Shown: piece by piece, positions 28,345-37,342 of the stretch | Layout: each line of letters starts with the position of its first letter | Position numbering within the stretch: position 1 is the first letter of the stretch | Source: Desulfurivibrio dismutans | Lineage (GTDB): Bacteria > Desulfobacterota > Desulfobulbia > Desulfobulbales > Desulfurivibrionaceae | DNA: 64,000 nt | Direction of reading: 5' to 3' | Assembly (NCBI RefSeq): GCF_029210385.1 | Contig: NZ_JARGDQ010000006.1 | Span: 159,167 to 223,166 of the forward strand | The notes under the pieces: model-generated | The model's database searches: none | Seen by the model: only the letters and a program-made list of their open reading frames with translations | Told to the model about the DNA's origin: nothing | Translations under genes and position numbers: made by a program

Positions 28345-30108
28345 CTAGAACACGCCTTTTACCTTACCGGTTTCCACATCCACGTCGATCCGGCGGTAGG
28401 CCGGGTCGGAGGCGGTGCCGGGCATCAGGCTGATGGTGCCGGCCACCGGCACGACGAAGCCGGCGCCCTTGTAGGTGAGAATATCGCGTACCGGCAGGGT
28501 CCAGCCCTTGGGCACGCCCTTAAGGCTGGGATCGTGGGACAGCGACAGGTGGCTCTTGACCATGCAGGTGCCCATCTCCTTCATCTCCGGGTCGGCCTCC
28601 ATGCGCTTGAGCTTAGCCTTGGCATCGGGGGTGTAGCTGACGCCGTCGGCGCCGTACACTTCCTTGGCGATCAGTTCGATGCGTTTCTCAAGCGGGGTGT
28701 CCAGCTCGTAGAGGAAACGGAAATCGTTCTCTTCCTCGCAGGCATCCACCACCGCGTCGGCAAATTCCAGGGCGCCGTCGCCGCCGTGTTCCCAGTGACG
28801 GGACAGGGCCACCCGGGCACCGGCGGCCTCACAGAGCCGGCGCACCGCCTTGATCTCGTTGTCGGTATCGGTGTAGAAGGCGTTGATGCAGACCACCGGG
28901 TTGATGCCGGCCTTCTTGACCGTTTCGATGTGGTGCAGCAGGTTCTTGCAGCCCTCTTCCACCCAGCCGACGTTCTCCTTGCCGTACTCTTCCGGCATGG
29001 GCCGGCCCGGTACGGGAATGGGAGCGCCGCCGTGGCACTTAAGGGCCCGGATGGTGGCCACCACCACCGCGCAGTTGGGCTTAAGTCCGGAGAAACGGCA
29101 CTTGAGGTTCCAGAACTTCTCAAAGCCGATATCGGCCCCGAAGCCGCTCTCGGTGACGTTGTAGTCGGCCAGCTTGAGACCCACCCGGTCGGCGATGACC
29201 GAGCTCTGGCCGATGGCGATATTGGCAAAGGGTCCGGCATGGACGATGACCGGCTGGCCTTCCAGGGTCTGCATCAGGTTGGGGTTCAGCGCCTCCACCA
29301 TCCAGGCGGTCATGGCGCCGGCCACGTCGAGATCAGTGGTGGTGATGGGGCGGTCCTGCTTGTCGTAGGCCACCACGATTTTGCCGATACGCTCGCGCAT
29401 GTCCTTGAGATCACGAGCCACGGAAAGGATGGCCATGATCTCGGAGCTCACCGCGATGGCAAAGCTGCTCTGCATGTTGAAACCATCCATCTTGCCGCCC
29501 TGACCGATGGTGATGTTACGCAGCGCCTGGGCGCAGTAGTCGATGATCCAGTTGAACTCCACCTTCTTGGGATGGATATCCAGCCGTTTCAGACCCCGCT
29601 TGGCCAACTGCTCGTCGGTGTAGTTGGACTCGTGCTGCATGCGCGAGGTCAGAGCCACCATCCCTAAGTTATGGGCGTTCATGATGGCATTGATGTCGCC
29701 GGTGAGCCCCAGGGAGAAGGGGGTCAGGGGAATGCACTGGGCCAGGCCGCCGCCGGCCGCCGAACCCTTGATGTTCATGGTGGGGCCGCCGGAGGGTTGG
29801 CGAATGGCGCCCACCACCGACTTGTTGCGTTTGCCCAGGCCCTGGACCAGACCCATGGCACAGGTAGACTTGCCCTCGCCCAGGGGGGTGGGAGTGATGG
29901 CGGTGACATCGACGTACTTGCCGTCTGGTCTGTCTTTTTTCCGCTCCAGGATCTTGCGGTAGTCGAGCTTGGCCACGTAATGGCCGTGGGGCAGCAGCTC
30001 CTCTTTTTCCAGCCCCAGGGCGTCAGCCAGCTCGAAAACGTCCTTCATACGGCTTTCGGCCTCTTCCGCAATTTCCCAGTCCGCATGTTTGGTTGGATCT
30101 AAAGCCAT
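28345..30108 (-). CDS. fhs: Formate-tetrahydrofolate ligase
   Basis: Fhs activates formate with ATP to 10-formyl-THF, the entry step of the methyl branch. The 587-residue protein has the ATP-binding loop [16 protein letters not shown], the [19 protein letters not shown] stretch, the LTGDINAI motif and the [20 protein letters not shown] region. Length is at the upper end of the family. The ATG at 30108 follows AAGGAGG, and a strong terminator follows the stop, so it is a separate transcript from the folD-mvhD operon 9 kb away although it completes the same pathway. Confidence 0.97.
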   Translation of the reverse strand: MALDPTKHADWEIAEEAESRMKDVFELADALGLEKEELLPHGHYVAKLDYRKILERKKDRPDGKYVDVTAITPTPLGEGKSTCAMGLVQGLGKRNKSVVGAIRQPSGGPTMNIKGSAAGGGLAQCIPLTPFSLGLTGDINAIMNAHNLGMVALTSRMQHESNYTDEQLAKRGLKRLDIHPKKVEFNWIIDYCAQALRNITIGQGGKMDGFNMQSSFAIAVSSEIMAILSVARDLKDMRERIGKIVVAYDKQDRPITTTDLDVAGAMTAWMVEALNPNLMQTLEGQPVIVHAGPFANIAIGQSSVIADRVGLKLADYNVTESGFGADIGFEKFWNLKCRFSGLKPNCAVVVATIRALKCHGGAPIPVPGRPMPEEYGKENVGWVEEGCKNLLHHIETVKKAGINPVVCINAFYTDTDNEIKAVRRLCEAAGARVALSRHWEHGGDGALEFADAVVDACEEENDFRFLYELDTPLEKRIELIAKEVYGADGVSYTPDAKAKLKRMEADPEMKEMGTCMVKSHLSLSHDPSLKGVPKGWTLPVRDILTYKGAGFVVPVAGTISLMPGTASDPAYRRIDVDVETGKVKGVF

Positions 30109-30204
30109 GTGTTTCCCTCCTTAAGTAAATTAAATAATGAAAAGGTTGCCGGAAAATTTTCCGAATGGTTGAACAATTTAATATCAGTCAACAAATGCAA
30201 CTTT

Positions 30205-31161
30205 CTATTCCCCCTGCAGGCCGTCGAAAATACCCGGGAAACGCTGCTGCATCTTAACCAGCAGCGGGTTCATTACCTCGCGCATGGAAGGTTCCGCCGC
30301 CCGGGTGGTACGCAGCCGGAATATATGCAGCCACTCCAGGAGATTGGCGTAAACAATGATTTCGGTTTTGCAGGAGTTGGGCAATACGGTACGGGCCGCT
30401 TGAGGAGACGAGGTTTCCAGCAACTGCAAATAGATCTTTTCGGTCTCCACCATGGCCTGCTGCCAGAGCCGGTACTCTTCGCTGTCTTCAGGATAAAACA
30501 TCGGCTTAATGAAGGTCACTTCATTGCCGAATTTATCCTGGGAATAACGGCAGTAACGCTGGCTTTCCTGGAGAAAGGAACAGGGCCGGTGGCGGACCAG
30601 CTCGTGGGTCACGGCCCGGTTGGTAATGAAACGCACCGCCAGAAAACGGTGCTTGACCAGCAGGTCGGCGGGCAGGGCGTCGACCTCGCTTAAGCTGAGT
30701 TTTTCTACCTCCACCCCGGTCTGGGGCAGAAAGCCGCGCTTGCCGGCGAGATCAAAAAAAAACAAAGGGTGACGCTGGCCCAGAAAGGCAGTTATTCCCT
30801 TGACCAGCTTGCCGTTGCCGCAATTTTGGTAAATTTCCCGAAAGGCCCGGATGGTGCCGCTGATCAGCAGCATCTTTTCCTTTTTGGCCGGCCGGTCGAC
30901 CTGCAGGTATTTAGGCTGAGCGGCCAGAAACTGGTCGATGATGGCTTCGGTGTCACAATAAACCCGCAGCGAAATAGCCGCCATCTCCATCACCGAGTTG
31001 TGACCGTGCTCCATGACCTTGCGGAGAAAGGGCTCGGCGGAAGTATCGGTGATCTTGTCTTCGCTCTTGTAGCAAAGCCGACCGCAGCTTTCAATTCGCC
31101 GGGCCATGCTCTGACGGTCAAGATCATCGAGTATGGTGGCCGAAGCCGGCACGATCCGCAT
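30205..31161 (-). CDS. thyX: FAD-dependent thymidylate synthase
   Basis: ThyX methylates dUMP using methylene-THF and FAD. The diagnostic RHR-x7-S motif is present as RHRPCSFLQES near residue 190. At 318 residues it is longer than the typical 220-270; the extra length lies mainly between the N-terminal HGHNSVMEMAAISLRV segment and the motif. The C-terminal LLEWLHIFRLRT stretch is typical. The start at 31161 has a GAGGAG site. It lies 22 bases downstream of nifS. Confidence 0.93.
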   Translation of the reverse strand: MRIVPASATILDDLDRQSMARRIESCGRLCYKSEDKITDTSAEPFLRKVMEHGHNSVMEMAAISLRVYCDTEAIIDQFLAAQPKYLQVDRPAKKEKMLLISGTIRAFREIYQNCGNGKLVKGITAFLGQRHPLFFFDLAGKRGFLPQTGVEVEKLSLSEVDALPADLLVKHRFLAVRFITNRAVTHELVRHRPCSFLQESQRYCRYSQDKFGNEVTFIKPMFYPEDSEEYRLWQQAMVETEKIYLQLLETSSPQAARTVLPNSCKTEIIVYANLLEWLHIFRLRTTRAAEPSMREVMNPLLVKMQQRFPGIFDGLQGE

Positions 31162-31182
31162 GATTCAACTCCTCTCTCCGGT

Positions 31183-32409
31183 TCAGGAACACTCACAGGG
31201 GCAGTTGGCCCCACCCACCGAACCCTGGTGGCTGGACCGCCAGAATGGCGACATCTCACGGAGCTTGGCAATAATTCCCGGCATCTTGTCGATCACGCAA
31301 TCAATCTCTTCCTCGGTGTTAAACACACTAAGGCTGAGGCGCACCGAGCCGTGGGCGGCGGTGAAGGGAACTCCCATGGCCCGCAGCACGTGGGAGGGCT
31401 CCAGGGAACCCGAGGTGCAGGCCGAACCGGAAGAAGCGCAAATGCCATGCTGATCGAGATGCAACAAGATGGACTCACCTTCCACGTACTCAAAGCTGAT
31501 GTTGGTGGTGTTGGGCAGCCGCTGTTCTTTATGGCCGTTTAAGATGGCGTTGGGGATTTTGCTCAGCAGCCCCTCTTCCAGCTTATCGCGCAACTGCCGC
31601 ACCCGGCCATTTTCCTCTTCCATGCGAGCGCCGGCCAACGCACAGGCCTTACCCAAACCGATGACCGAGGTGACGTTTTCCGTACCGCCCCGGCGTCCTT
31701 TCTCCTGGTGGCCGCCGATGATCAAGGGGGCAAACGGGGCTCCCTTGCGGACATACAGGGCTCCGACTCCCTTGGGGGCATGCAGCTTATGGCCGGAGAT
31801 GGAAAGAAAGTCGATGGCCGACACGGCCATGTTGATGGGGATCTTGCCCACCGCCTGCACCGCATCGGTATGAAAAAGAATGCCGCGGTTTTTGGCGATT
31901 TTGGCCATCTCCTCCACCGGGAAGATCACCCCGGTTTCATTGTTGGCCCACATCACGCTGACCACCGCGGTGTCGTCGTTCAGGGCCGCCTCGTACTGTT
32001 CAAGGTCCAGCAGACCGTCGCGATCCACCGGCAACTTGGTAACCCGGTGTTTGTGCCCGGTGAGCCGGTCAAGATGCTCGCAAAGGTGCTTCACCGCCGG
32101 GTGCTCCACCCGGGTGGTGACGATATGGCGTTTTTCGGGGAAGGCCTGCAAGGCGGCGAGAATGGCGGTGGAATCGCTTTCCGTCCCGCAGCTGGTGAAA
32201 ATAATCTCCTCGCTGGTCGCCCCGATCAGCGAGGCCACCTGCTGGCGGGCATCGGCCAGAGTGCGGCCCACCTGACCACCAAAGGAGTGCATGGAGGAAG
32301 GATTGCCGTAAAGTTCGCCGAAATATGGCAACATGGCCTCCAATACGGCCGGGTCGACCTTGGTGGTGGCATTGTTATCCAGGTAAATCACCGGGGGAGT
32401 ATTAGCCAT
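31183..32409 (-). CDS. nifS: Cysteine desulfurase (NifS/IscS class)
   Basis: A 408-residue PLP enzyme that takes sulfur from cysteine to build Fe-S clusters. The landmarks are YLDNNATTKVDP, the HVEHPA-equivalent TTRVEHPAV, the PLP lysine in SISGHKLHAPKG, and the catalytic cysteine loop ASSGSACTSGSLEPSHVL. The stop codon of nifU overlaps the region just before its ATG, and the pair is surely one operon. The C-terminus ends in CPCECS, giving extra cysteines. With many Fe-S enzymes in this window, the NifU/NifS pair may be the general cluster assembly system rather than a nitrogenase-specific one; no nif structural genes are here. Confidence 0.94.
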   Translation of the reverse strand: MANTPPVIYLDNNATTKVDPAVLEAMLPYFGELYGNPSSMHSFGGQVGRTLADARQQVASLIGATSEEIIFTSCGTESDSTAILAALQAFPEKRHIVTTRVEHPAVKHLCEHLDRLTGHKHRVTKLPVDRDGLLDLEQYEAALNDDTAVVSVMWANNETGVIFPVEEMAKIAKNRGILFHTDAVQAVGKIPINMAVSAIDFLSISGHKLHAPKGVGALYVRKGAPFAPLIIGGHQEKGRRGGTENVTSVIGLGKACALAGARMEEENGRVRQLRDKLEEGLLSKIPNAILNGHKEQRLPNTTNISFEYVEGESILLHLDQHGICASSGSACTSGSLEPSHVLRAMGVPFTAAHGSVRLSLSVFNTEEEIDCVIDKMPGIIAKLREMSPFWRSSHQGSVGGANCPCECS

Positions 32410-32411
32410 GA

Positions 32412-33245
32412 TTAATGGGCCTCCTCGACGACCAGGCTATCAAGAACCTGTTCGCGCAGCTTTTTCTCCACGTATTCTTTCAGGGTGAGATTGGCTTTTT
32501 TACAGGTGCCGCATGCCCCGCGCAGGGCCACGGTGACGAAGTCGCCGTCGAGATCAACCAGCTCGATATCACCGCCATCCTTGCGCAAAGCCGGCCGGAT
32601 CTCGCGCTCAAAGAGTTCCTCGATCATCTTGATCTTCTGGATATTGGTCAGCTTTTTCGCCGGTTCGGCGGCCGGTTTTTCTTTAATCTCCTGCCGCTCT
32701 TCCCGCAGAATCTCCTCCAGGCGTTCATGGCAGCGGCCGCAGCCGCCGCCGGCTTTGGTGAAGTTGGTGATCTCCTCCACCGATTTGAGCTTGCTTTCAT
32801 GGATGGCCCGCCGGATCTCCAGGTCGGTGACCCCGAAACATTCGCAGACCACCTCCCCCTGGGCCATGGGAATGGGAATCCCCCGGTAATTGGCAATGGC
32901 CGCCTCCAAAGCCTCACGGCCCATCACTGAGCAGTGCATCTTCTCCTTGGGCAGGCCGCCCAGTTCTTCGGCGATATCCTCGTTGCTGATCTTTTCGGCT
33001 TCTTCCAGGGTCAGCCCTTTGATCATTTCGGTCAGGGCCGAAGAGGAGGCAATGGCGCTGGCGCAGCCGAAGGTTTTGAATTTGGCATCGGCGATCCGGC
33101 CGTCCGGCCCGAGCTTGATAAAAAGCTTCAACGCATCGCCGCAGGCCAGAGAACCAACCTCGCCGATCCCGTCAGCGTCGGGAATCTCCCCAACGTTACG
33201 GGGGTTCATGAAGTGTTCCCGCACCTTATCCGTATATTCCCACAT
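32412..33245 (-). CDS. nifU: Fe-S cluster scaffold NifU
   Basis: A 277-residue full-length NifU: an IscU-like scaffold at residues 1-125 (GEVGSLACGD, KFKTFGCASAIASSSALTE, KMHCSVMG), a central Fer2_BFD [2Fe-2S] domain (VVCECFGVT...GGGCGRCHE) and a C-terminal NfuA-type domain (RPALRKDGGDIELVDLDG...GACGTCKKA). All cluster cysteines are present. It receives sulfur from NifS, whose gene follows after 2 bases. The start at 33245 is set by ATGTGGGAATAT and a modest GGGG site. Confidence 0.95.
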   Translation of the reverse strand: MWEYTDKVREHFMNPRNVGEIPDADGIGEVGSLACGDALKLFIKLGPDGRIADAKFKTFGCASAIASSSALTEMIKGLTLEEAEKISNEDIAEELGGLPKEKMHCSVMGREALEAAIANYRGIPIPMAQGEVVCECFGVTDLEIRRAIHESKLKSVEEITNFTKAGGGCGRCHERLEEILREERQEIKEKPAAEPAKKLTNIQKIKMIEELFEREIRPALRKDGGDIELVDLDGDFVTVALRGACGTCKKANLTLKEYVEKKLREQVLDSLVVEEAH

Positions 33246-33573
33246 TCCAGACCCCTAGCACTCGCAACCGGCAGGCGGCGACGATGACAAAGTTAAAGAC
33301 AACAGTTAGCGTGATTTGTGGTTGGCTGAAGCTAACGCCACCTTCTGGGGGCAGTGCTCCACAGCCACAAATCGTTGTAGAATAATTTGTCGACACCCAA
33401 AAATCAACGTAAACCTTCAGATGCGCAAGTTCTCCCCGATGAAGCGTAAAAATCAACCCCGGCCGGCATCACAAAAAGCAGTGCCACCGACTGGGGCGCT
33501 GCGTCACGGCTCATTTTTCGCTTTATCGGCCAACAAAGCTCGGCTGGTTTGGGGAAGGCCGTCAGCCCGGGGG
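33246..33573. other. 328-base intergenic region between nifU and tonB
   Basis: No gene seen. It contains the inverted repeat GATTTGTGG (33313-33321) and CCACAAATC (33365-33373), and a GTTAGC/GCTAAC pair inside it. It lies upstream of nifU and downstream of tonB, so it should hold the nifU promoter. A cobalamin riboswitch was looked for because of the adjacent TonB genes, but its conserved boxes are absent. Confidence 0.4.
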
Positions 33574-34317
33574 CTAACTGAGCCGATAAGTGACCGGCAC
33601 GACCAGAATGGCGCGGGCGGGAGGACTGGGGAAAGGGGCCGTGTTTTTGATGGTTTGCACGGCATTTTCATCCAGCAGGGAAAAACCGGAGCTTTCAACG
33701 ACCTCGACGTCCTCTACCCTGCCGTCTTCAAGCACCACAAAGGAAATCACCACTTTACCTTCCCAACCCATGCGACGAGCCAGGCGTGGGTAAACGATCC
33801 CCTGCTGAATGTCTTCCATGATATAGCGAAAATTGGCCTCAAGATACTGGTCAACCGTCGGCGGCGGCGAACCGGCGGCGGCCGACGGGGCGGCCGGCTC
33901 CCCGGCGCCATCTCCAGGATCGGCCGCGGTGACCGGCGGCGGCGGTGCCACCGGTTCGGAGGTGATTTCCGGGGCTGGCATCTCTGCCGGTTCCGGCGGC
34001 GCCACTGGGGCAGGCTCCGGTTCCGGCTCAGTAATCGGTAGCAGCATATCGGGCGCGCTTTTCAGCGGCCTGGCTTCAGCAAGTTCCACCGGTGGCTTTG
34101 GCGGTGGCCCGGGCGGGATCGGCGCCGCCTCCTCGGCCGCCGGCGGGGTGGGCACCGGTTCCGGTGTCGCCGCCGAGCCGGGAGCGTCGCTGATGGAAAA
34201 ATCAATGACCAGCAACTCCGGCGCCGAAGGGGTCAGTCTTACTGCGGCCAGCAACAGTACCGCCAGCACCCCGTGTACCAGGCAGGAAATAACAATGGCG
34301 CGCCGGCGGTAACTCAT
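33574..34317 (-). CDS. tonB: TonB energy-transducing protein
   Basis: A 247-residue TonB: an N-terminal transmembrane anchor (AIVISCLVHGVLAVLLLAAV), a long Pro/Glu/Ala-rich periplasm-spanning linker (about residues 45-150), and a C-terminal TonB domain (YPRLARRMGWEGKVVISFVV, VEVVESSGFSLLDENAVQTI). It transmits proton-motive force from ExbB/ExbD to outer-membrane receptors. Its ATG overlaps the exbD stop (ATGA), so it is the last gene of the minus-strand operon that begins with a TonB-dependent receptor at 41.4 kb. Confidence 0.92.
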   Translation of the reverse strand: MSYRRRAIVISCLVHGVLAVLLLAAVRLTPSAPELLVIDFSISDAPGSAATPEPVPTPPAAEEAAPIPPGPPPKPPVELAEARPLKSAPDMLLPITEPEPEPAPVAPPEPAEMPAPEITSEPVAPPPPVTAADPGDGAGEPAAPSAAAGSPPPTVDQYLEANFRYIMEDIQQGIVYPRLARRMGWEGKVVISFVVLEDGRVEDVEVVESSGFSLLDENAVQTIKNTAPFPSPPARAILVVPVTYRLS

Positions 34318-34694
34318 GAAATCTTTTCGGTCTGCAGACTGACCTGGGTAAACCCCAGCTCTTTGACCACATCCATCACATCTACAAAGGTCTGCAAGGC
34401 AATGGAACGGTCGGCCTTGATCAGGATGGGTCGGGAGCGCTCTTCAGATCCCAGGCCCCGGCGCAGTTCGGCCAGCGAAACCGACCGGGACTCCAGGTAA
34501 AGCCTGCCCCGGGCATCCACTTCGATGGTACTGGGTTCCAGCGGCGCGGCTACAGAGGAAGCGGCCTCGGGCAACTGCACCGGAATGGCGCCAGCCGCAA
34601 TAAAGGTCGAAGTGGTAAGCACGATCACCAGCAGGACCAGCATCACATCCACCAGCGGGATCACGTTCATATTATTGAAACCATGCTCATCCAT
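34314..34694 (-). CDS. exbD: ExbD/TolR-family protein
   Basis: A 126-residue biopolymer transport protein with one transmembrane helix. The motif NVIPLVDVMLVLLVIVLTTS contains the conserved Asp that takes part in proton conduction. The periplasmic part (TIEVDARGRLYLES, RPILIKADRSI) is typical. It overlaps exbB at its start and tonB at its end, consistent with a stoichiometric ExbB-ExbD-TonB complex. Confidence 0.92.
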   Translation of the reverse strand: MDEHGFNNMNVIPLVDVMLVLLVIVLTTSTFIAAGAIPVQLPEAASSVAAPLEPSTIEVDARGRLYLESRSVSLAELRRGLGSEERSRPILIKADRSIALQTFVDVMDVVKELGFTQVSLQTEKIS

Positions 34695-35109
34695 GGCGAA
34701 TCTCCCAGTTGGTCACCAGCACCTTAACCCGTCGCTGCAGCAGATTGTAGGCCGTAACCGCCGGTATCGCCACCAGCAGGCCGGCGGCGGTGACCTTCAG
34801 AGCCAGGGAAAGCCCCACCATGATCCGACCGGCATCCATCTGGCCGCTGACGCCCATGTCATAAAAGGTCAGCATGATCCCCAACACCGTGCCCAGCAGC
34901 CCCAGGTAGGGGGCGTTACGGCCGACGGTGCCGATCAGGTGCAGATTGCTCGTCAACTCCAGTTCCAGCTTCCTTTTGTCCTTGAATTCACCCAGGCGCA
35001 GGTTCCGGTAGACCAGGAGTCGTTCGATGACGATGGCCAGCACCGCGATGCTCATCAGCCCCAGCAAGCCGATAATACCGTAATCCACCGTGTATTTAAT
35101 CCACTCCAT
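34687..35109 (-). CDS. exbB: ExbB/TolQ-family proton channel protein
   Basis: A 140-residue short-form ExbB with three hydrophobic segments (about residues 10-32, 66-84 and 100-122). The GTVGRNAPYLGLLGTVLGIMLTF motif is the MotA/TolQ/ExbB signature. The short length is usual for the TonB-system ExbB2 subgroup. The ATG at 35109 follows GGAGG. A 120-base gap separates it from the upstream ATPase gene, the largest gap in the operon. Confidence 0.9.
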   Translation of the reverse strand: MEWIKYTVDYGIIGLLGLMSIAVLAIVIERLLVYRNLRLGEFKDKRKLELELTSNLHLIGTVGRNAPYLGLLGTVLGIMLTFYDMGVSGQMDAGRIMVGLSLALKVTAAGLLVAIPAVTAYNLLQRRVKVLVTNWEIRHG

Positions 35110-35229
35110 GTCATTAATCCTCCAGCCTTGTTAACCAATCCGTTTGTCATTTTTTTCTTGTTTACGGTAACGTGGCTAAACTCCGGGTTTGCCCCATAAG
35201 CCTGGCCCAACAGAAAAATTCCCGTCGCC

Positions 35230-36045
35230 TCATACACTGCCCTCTCCCGCCAGATCCTCACAGGCCTCCAGGGCCAGCAGGGCGGCCCCGAAAGCGGTGG
35301 TGATCTGTGGGGCGGATGGCACGATCACCGGCCGCATCAACTCATCTTCCAGGGCCGCCACCAGTCCCCGGTTACGGGCTGGGCCACCGTCGAAAAACAC
35401 CGCCCCCGACCCGGCAAAACGCTTGGCCAGCCGAGCCACCCGTTTGGCGATGGAGTAATGCACGCCGGCGATCAACTCTTCCTTGCCATGGCCGTTGGCC
35501 AGCAGACTGATGATTTCCGATTCGGCAAAGACGGTGCAGGTGCTGTTGATGGTCAGCGGCACCCCTGTGGCCCGCATATGCAGATCACCCAGCTGATCCA
35601 CCTCCACCTCCAGGTTGCGGGCCGTCATTTCGAGAAAACGGCCGGTACCGGCGGCGCATTTGTCGTTCATGGCAAAATTATGAATCTGCCCTTCTCCGTC
35701 CAACTGGATCACCTTCAGATCCTGACCGCCGATGTTGATGATGGTCCGCACCGGCTCCCCTTCCCGGCTGAAGGCCGTCGCCCCCACGGCATTGGCGGTT
35801 ATTTCGCTGATGGTCTCATCGGACTCCTTGAACAGCTTGCGGCCGTAGCCGGTGGAGAAGATATAGGCCACATCTTCCCGTCGCATCCCGTTATCGGCCA
35901 GCAACCCGACAAAGGCCTTCATGGTGTTCTGGTGAAAATGACTGCCGGTGGGGCTGGTGACATCGGCCACCAGCCGTTTTTCCTGATCGATCAGCACCAG
36001 TTTGATGCTGGTGGAACCGATATCGATTCCGCCGTAATATTTCAT
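35230..36045 (-). CDS. ASKHA-family ATPase of the BadF/BcrA/HgdC activator type
   Basis: A 271-residue activator that uses ATP to push single low-potential electrons into a dehydratase or double-cubane-type partner. It begins GGIDIGSTSIKLVLID (phosphate-1 loop), has the FSTGYGRKLF and INIGGQDLKVIQL motifs, and the NDKCAAGTGRFLEMTARNLEV segment whose Cys is a ligand of the [4Fe-4S] cluster bridging the homodimer; a second candidate ligand lies in NSTCTVFAESEIISLLANG. The ATG at 36045 has a GAGG site and lies 7 bases after the HgdB-like gene, its obvious partner. The open frame continues upstream to 36189, but that part is shadow sequence. Confidence 0.9.
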   Translation of the reverse strand: MKYYGGIDIGSTSIKLVLIDQEKRLVADVTSPTGSHFHQNTMKAFVGLLADNGMRREDVAYIFSTGYGRKLFKESDETISEITANAVGATAFSREGEPVRTIINIGGQDLKVIQLDGEGQIHNFAMNDKCAAGTGRFLEMTARNLEVEVDQLGDLHMRATGVPLTINSTCTVFAESEIISLLANGHGKEELIAGVHYSIAKRVARLAKRFAGSGAVFFDGGPARNRGLVAALEDELMRPVIVPSAPQITTAFGAALLALEACEDLAGEGSV

Positions 36046-36052
36046 AATTTCC

Positions 36053-37342
36053 TCAACTTTGTTGCCGGGCCTGTTTGCGTTTGCGAGCCTTGATCGATTC
36101 GATGAAGGCCTCCACCCGGGTGGAGAGCTGACCCGAATCTTCTGGGCTGTAATCGGTTTCCACATAGAGCATGGGAATGCCCCGTTCACTCAAGGTCTCG
36201 TTGACCTGCCGGCGCTCCAGCTCATAGGGCAGGCAACCGGCAAAGGCCTGATAGACCACCCCGTCCACCGCAAATTCGTCGGCCATGGCCACCAGCTTAC
36301 GCAGGCGATCCTGATTGGGTGTCAGGCAGGGGCAGGTACAGGGTTTCAAATAACGGTCGGCCACTGCCGGCACCATGTCGTTGAGACTCGCCTGGTCATA
36401 AGCCACGGAGTCAGAAAGCAGCCGGGTGGAGGAACAGGATTCATCGACGACGATGATGCCGCCGGATTGTTCCACCAGCACCGGCACTTTGAAATTGGGA
36501 AAGATCGGCGGTGAGCCGGTGAACAGCAGCCGCGGCGCCCGCCGGTTGGTAACCCGGACCCCGTTTTGCCGGCGCTGTTCAAGCTCCGCCACCAAAACCT
36601 CCACCGCCCGACTCCAACGCTCGATATCATCAAAGAAATAGGCGTTGTATACCAGAAACAGGTCGGAGCCCAGAATAATCGGCGGACGGTTACCACGCAG
36701 ACCATGCAGCTGGCGGAACAGGGCCGCCGCCCGGCCGACTTTGGCAATGGCCTGCCGCAGCCCGGCAGCGGTGAGTCGGCGGCCAACCATTTTTTCCAGG
36801 TCCACGGCAAACTGTTTGACCGACTCCTGCCAGTAATAACGGGCCAGATCACTCTCCTTGCCGGCGGGCATCTCCAGGCTGTAAACCGGATAGCCCATGT
36901 CGCCTAGCTCCTCGCAGGCCTTTTTCTTTTGATCGCAGGTGGTGGGAACGACAATCCCGGCCATGGTATCCCCCCACAACGACTGGTTGACCCTGAGCAT
37001 CCCCAGGGTAGCGCGGATCACCGGACAGGATTTGGCGGGCATGAATTCAGCCCCCACCTGGTCATAGGCATTGGCGCCGCTGCACAAACGCAAAGGGTGG
37101 GCGCCGACGGCCAGAATCAGCTCCTGGGGCACCTGCATGCACATGGTAGCAATAATTTTACGCTCCCCGGCCATCGCCGCCGGCCCGGCGCCGTTGGCCA
37201 GCTGGTGAAAGAGGGTGTAAAAATATTCCATGGCCGCCGGCCGCTCGGAAAATTCCCGCAGCCGCTGCAAGGTCTCCTCCCCTTCCATGGCCAGGTGCAG
37301 ACGGGTGGTTTTAAGCAGCCGTCGCTTTAATTCATCATCCAT
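36053..37342 (-). CDS. HgdB/FldB-family protein, 2-hydroxyacyl-CoA dehydratase or double-cubane cluster protein type
   Basis: A 429-residue single-subunit member of the 2-hydroxyacyl-CoA dehydratase D-component family. Conserved cysteines occur in CMQVPQELILAVGAHPLRLCSG, KSCPVIRATLG, TTCDQKKKAC, ESCSSTRLL, CTCPCLT and FAGCLPYE, ending with the family signature ETDYSPEDSGQLSTRVEAFIE. True dehydratases need two different subunits; a lone subunit with an ASKHA partner matches the double-cubane cluster proteins (DCCP), which hold an [Fe8S9] cluster and reduce small molecules such as acetylene in an ATP-dependent way. The natural substrate of DCCPs is unknown. The cofactor count here is inferred, not shown. 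Confidence 0.82.
   Translation of the reverse strand: MDDELKRRLLKTTRLHLAMEGEETLQRLREFSERPAAMEYFYTLFHQLANGAGPAAMAGERKIIATMCMQVPQELILAVGAHPLRLCSGANAYDQVGAEFMPAKSCPVIRATLGMLRVNQSLWGDTMAGIVVPTTCDQKKKACEELGDMGYPVYSLEMPAGKESDLARYYWQESVKQFAVDLEKMVGRRLTAAGLRQAIAKVGRAAALFRQLHGLRGNRPPIILGSDLFLVYNAYFFDDIERWSRAVEVLVAELEQRRQNGVRVTNRRAPRLLFTGSPPIFPNFKVPVLVEQSGGIIVVDESCSSTRLLSDSVAYDQASLNDMVPAVADRYLKPCTCPCLTPNQDRLRKLVAMADEFAVDGVVYQAFAGCLPYELERRQVNETLSERGIPMLYVETDYSPEDSGQLSTRVEAFIESIKARKRKQARQQS

Noticed and set aside
31183..33245. NifS/NifU as evidence of nitrogen fixation
   Set aside because: No nitrogenase genes are in the window, and NifU/NifS-type pairs serve general Fe-S assembly in many anaerobes.
33300..33400. 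Cobalamin riboswitch near the TonB genes
   Set aside because: A GCACTGCCCCC-like stretch on the minus strand caught the eye, but the B12 box and other conserved parts are missing, and it lies downstream of tonB rather than upstream of the receptor.
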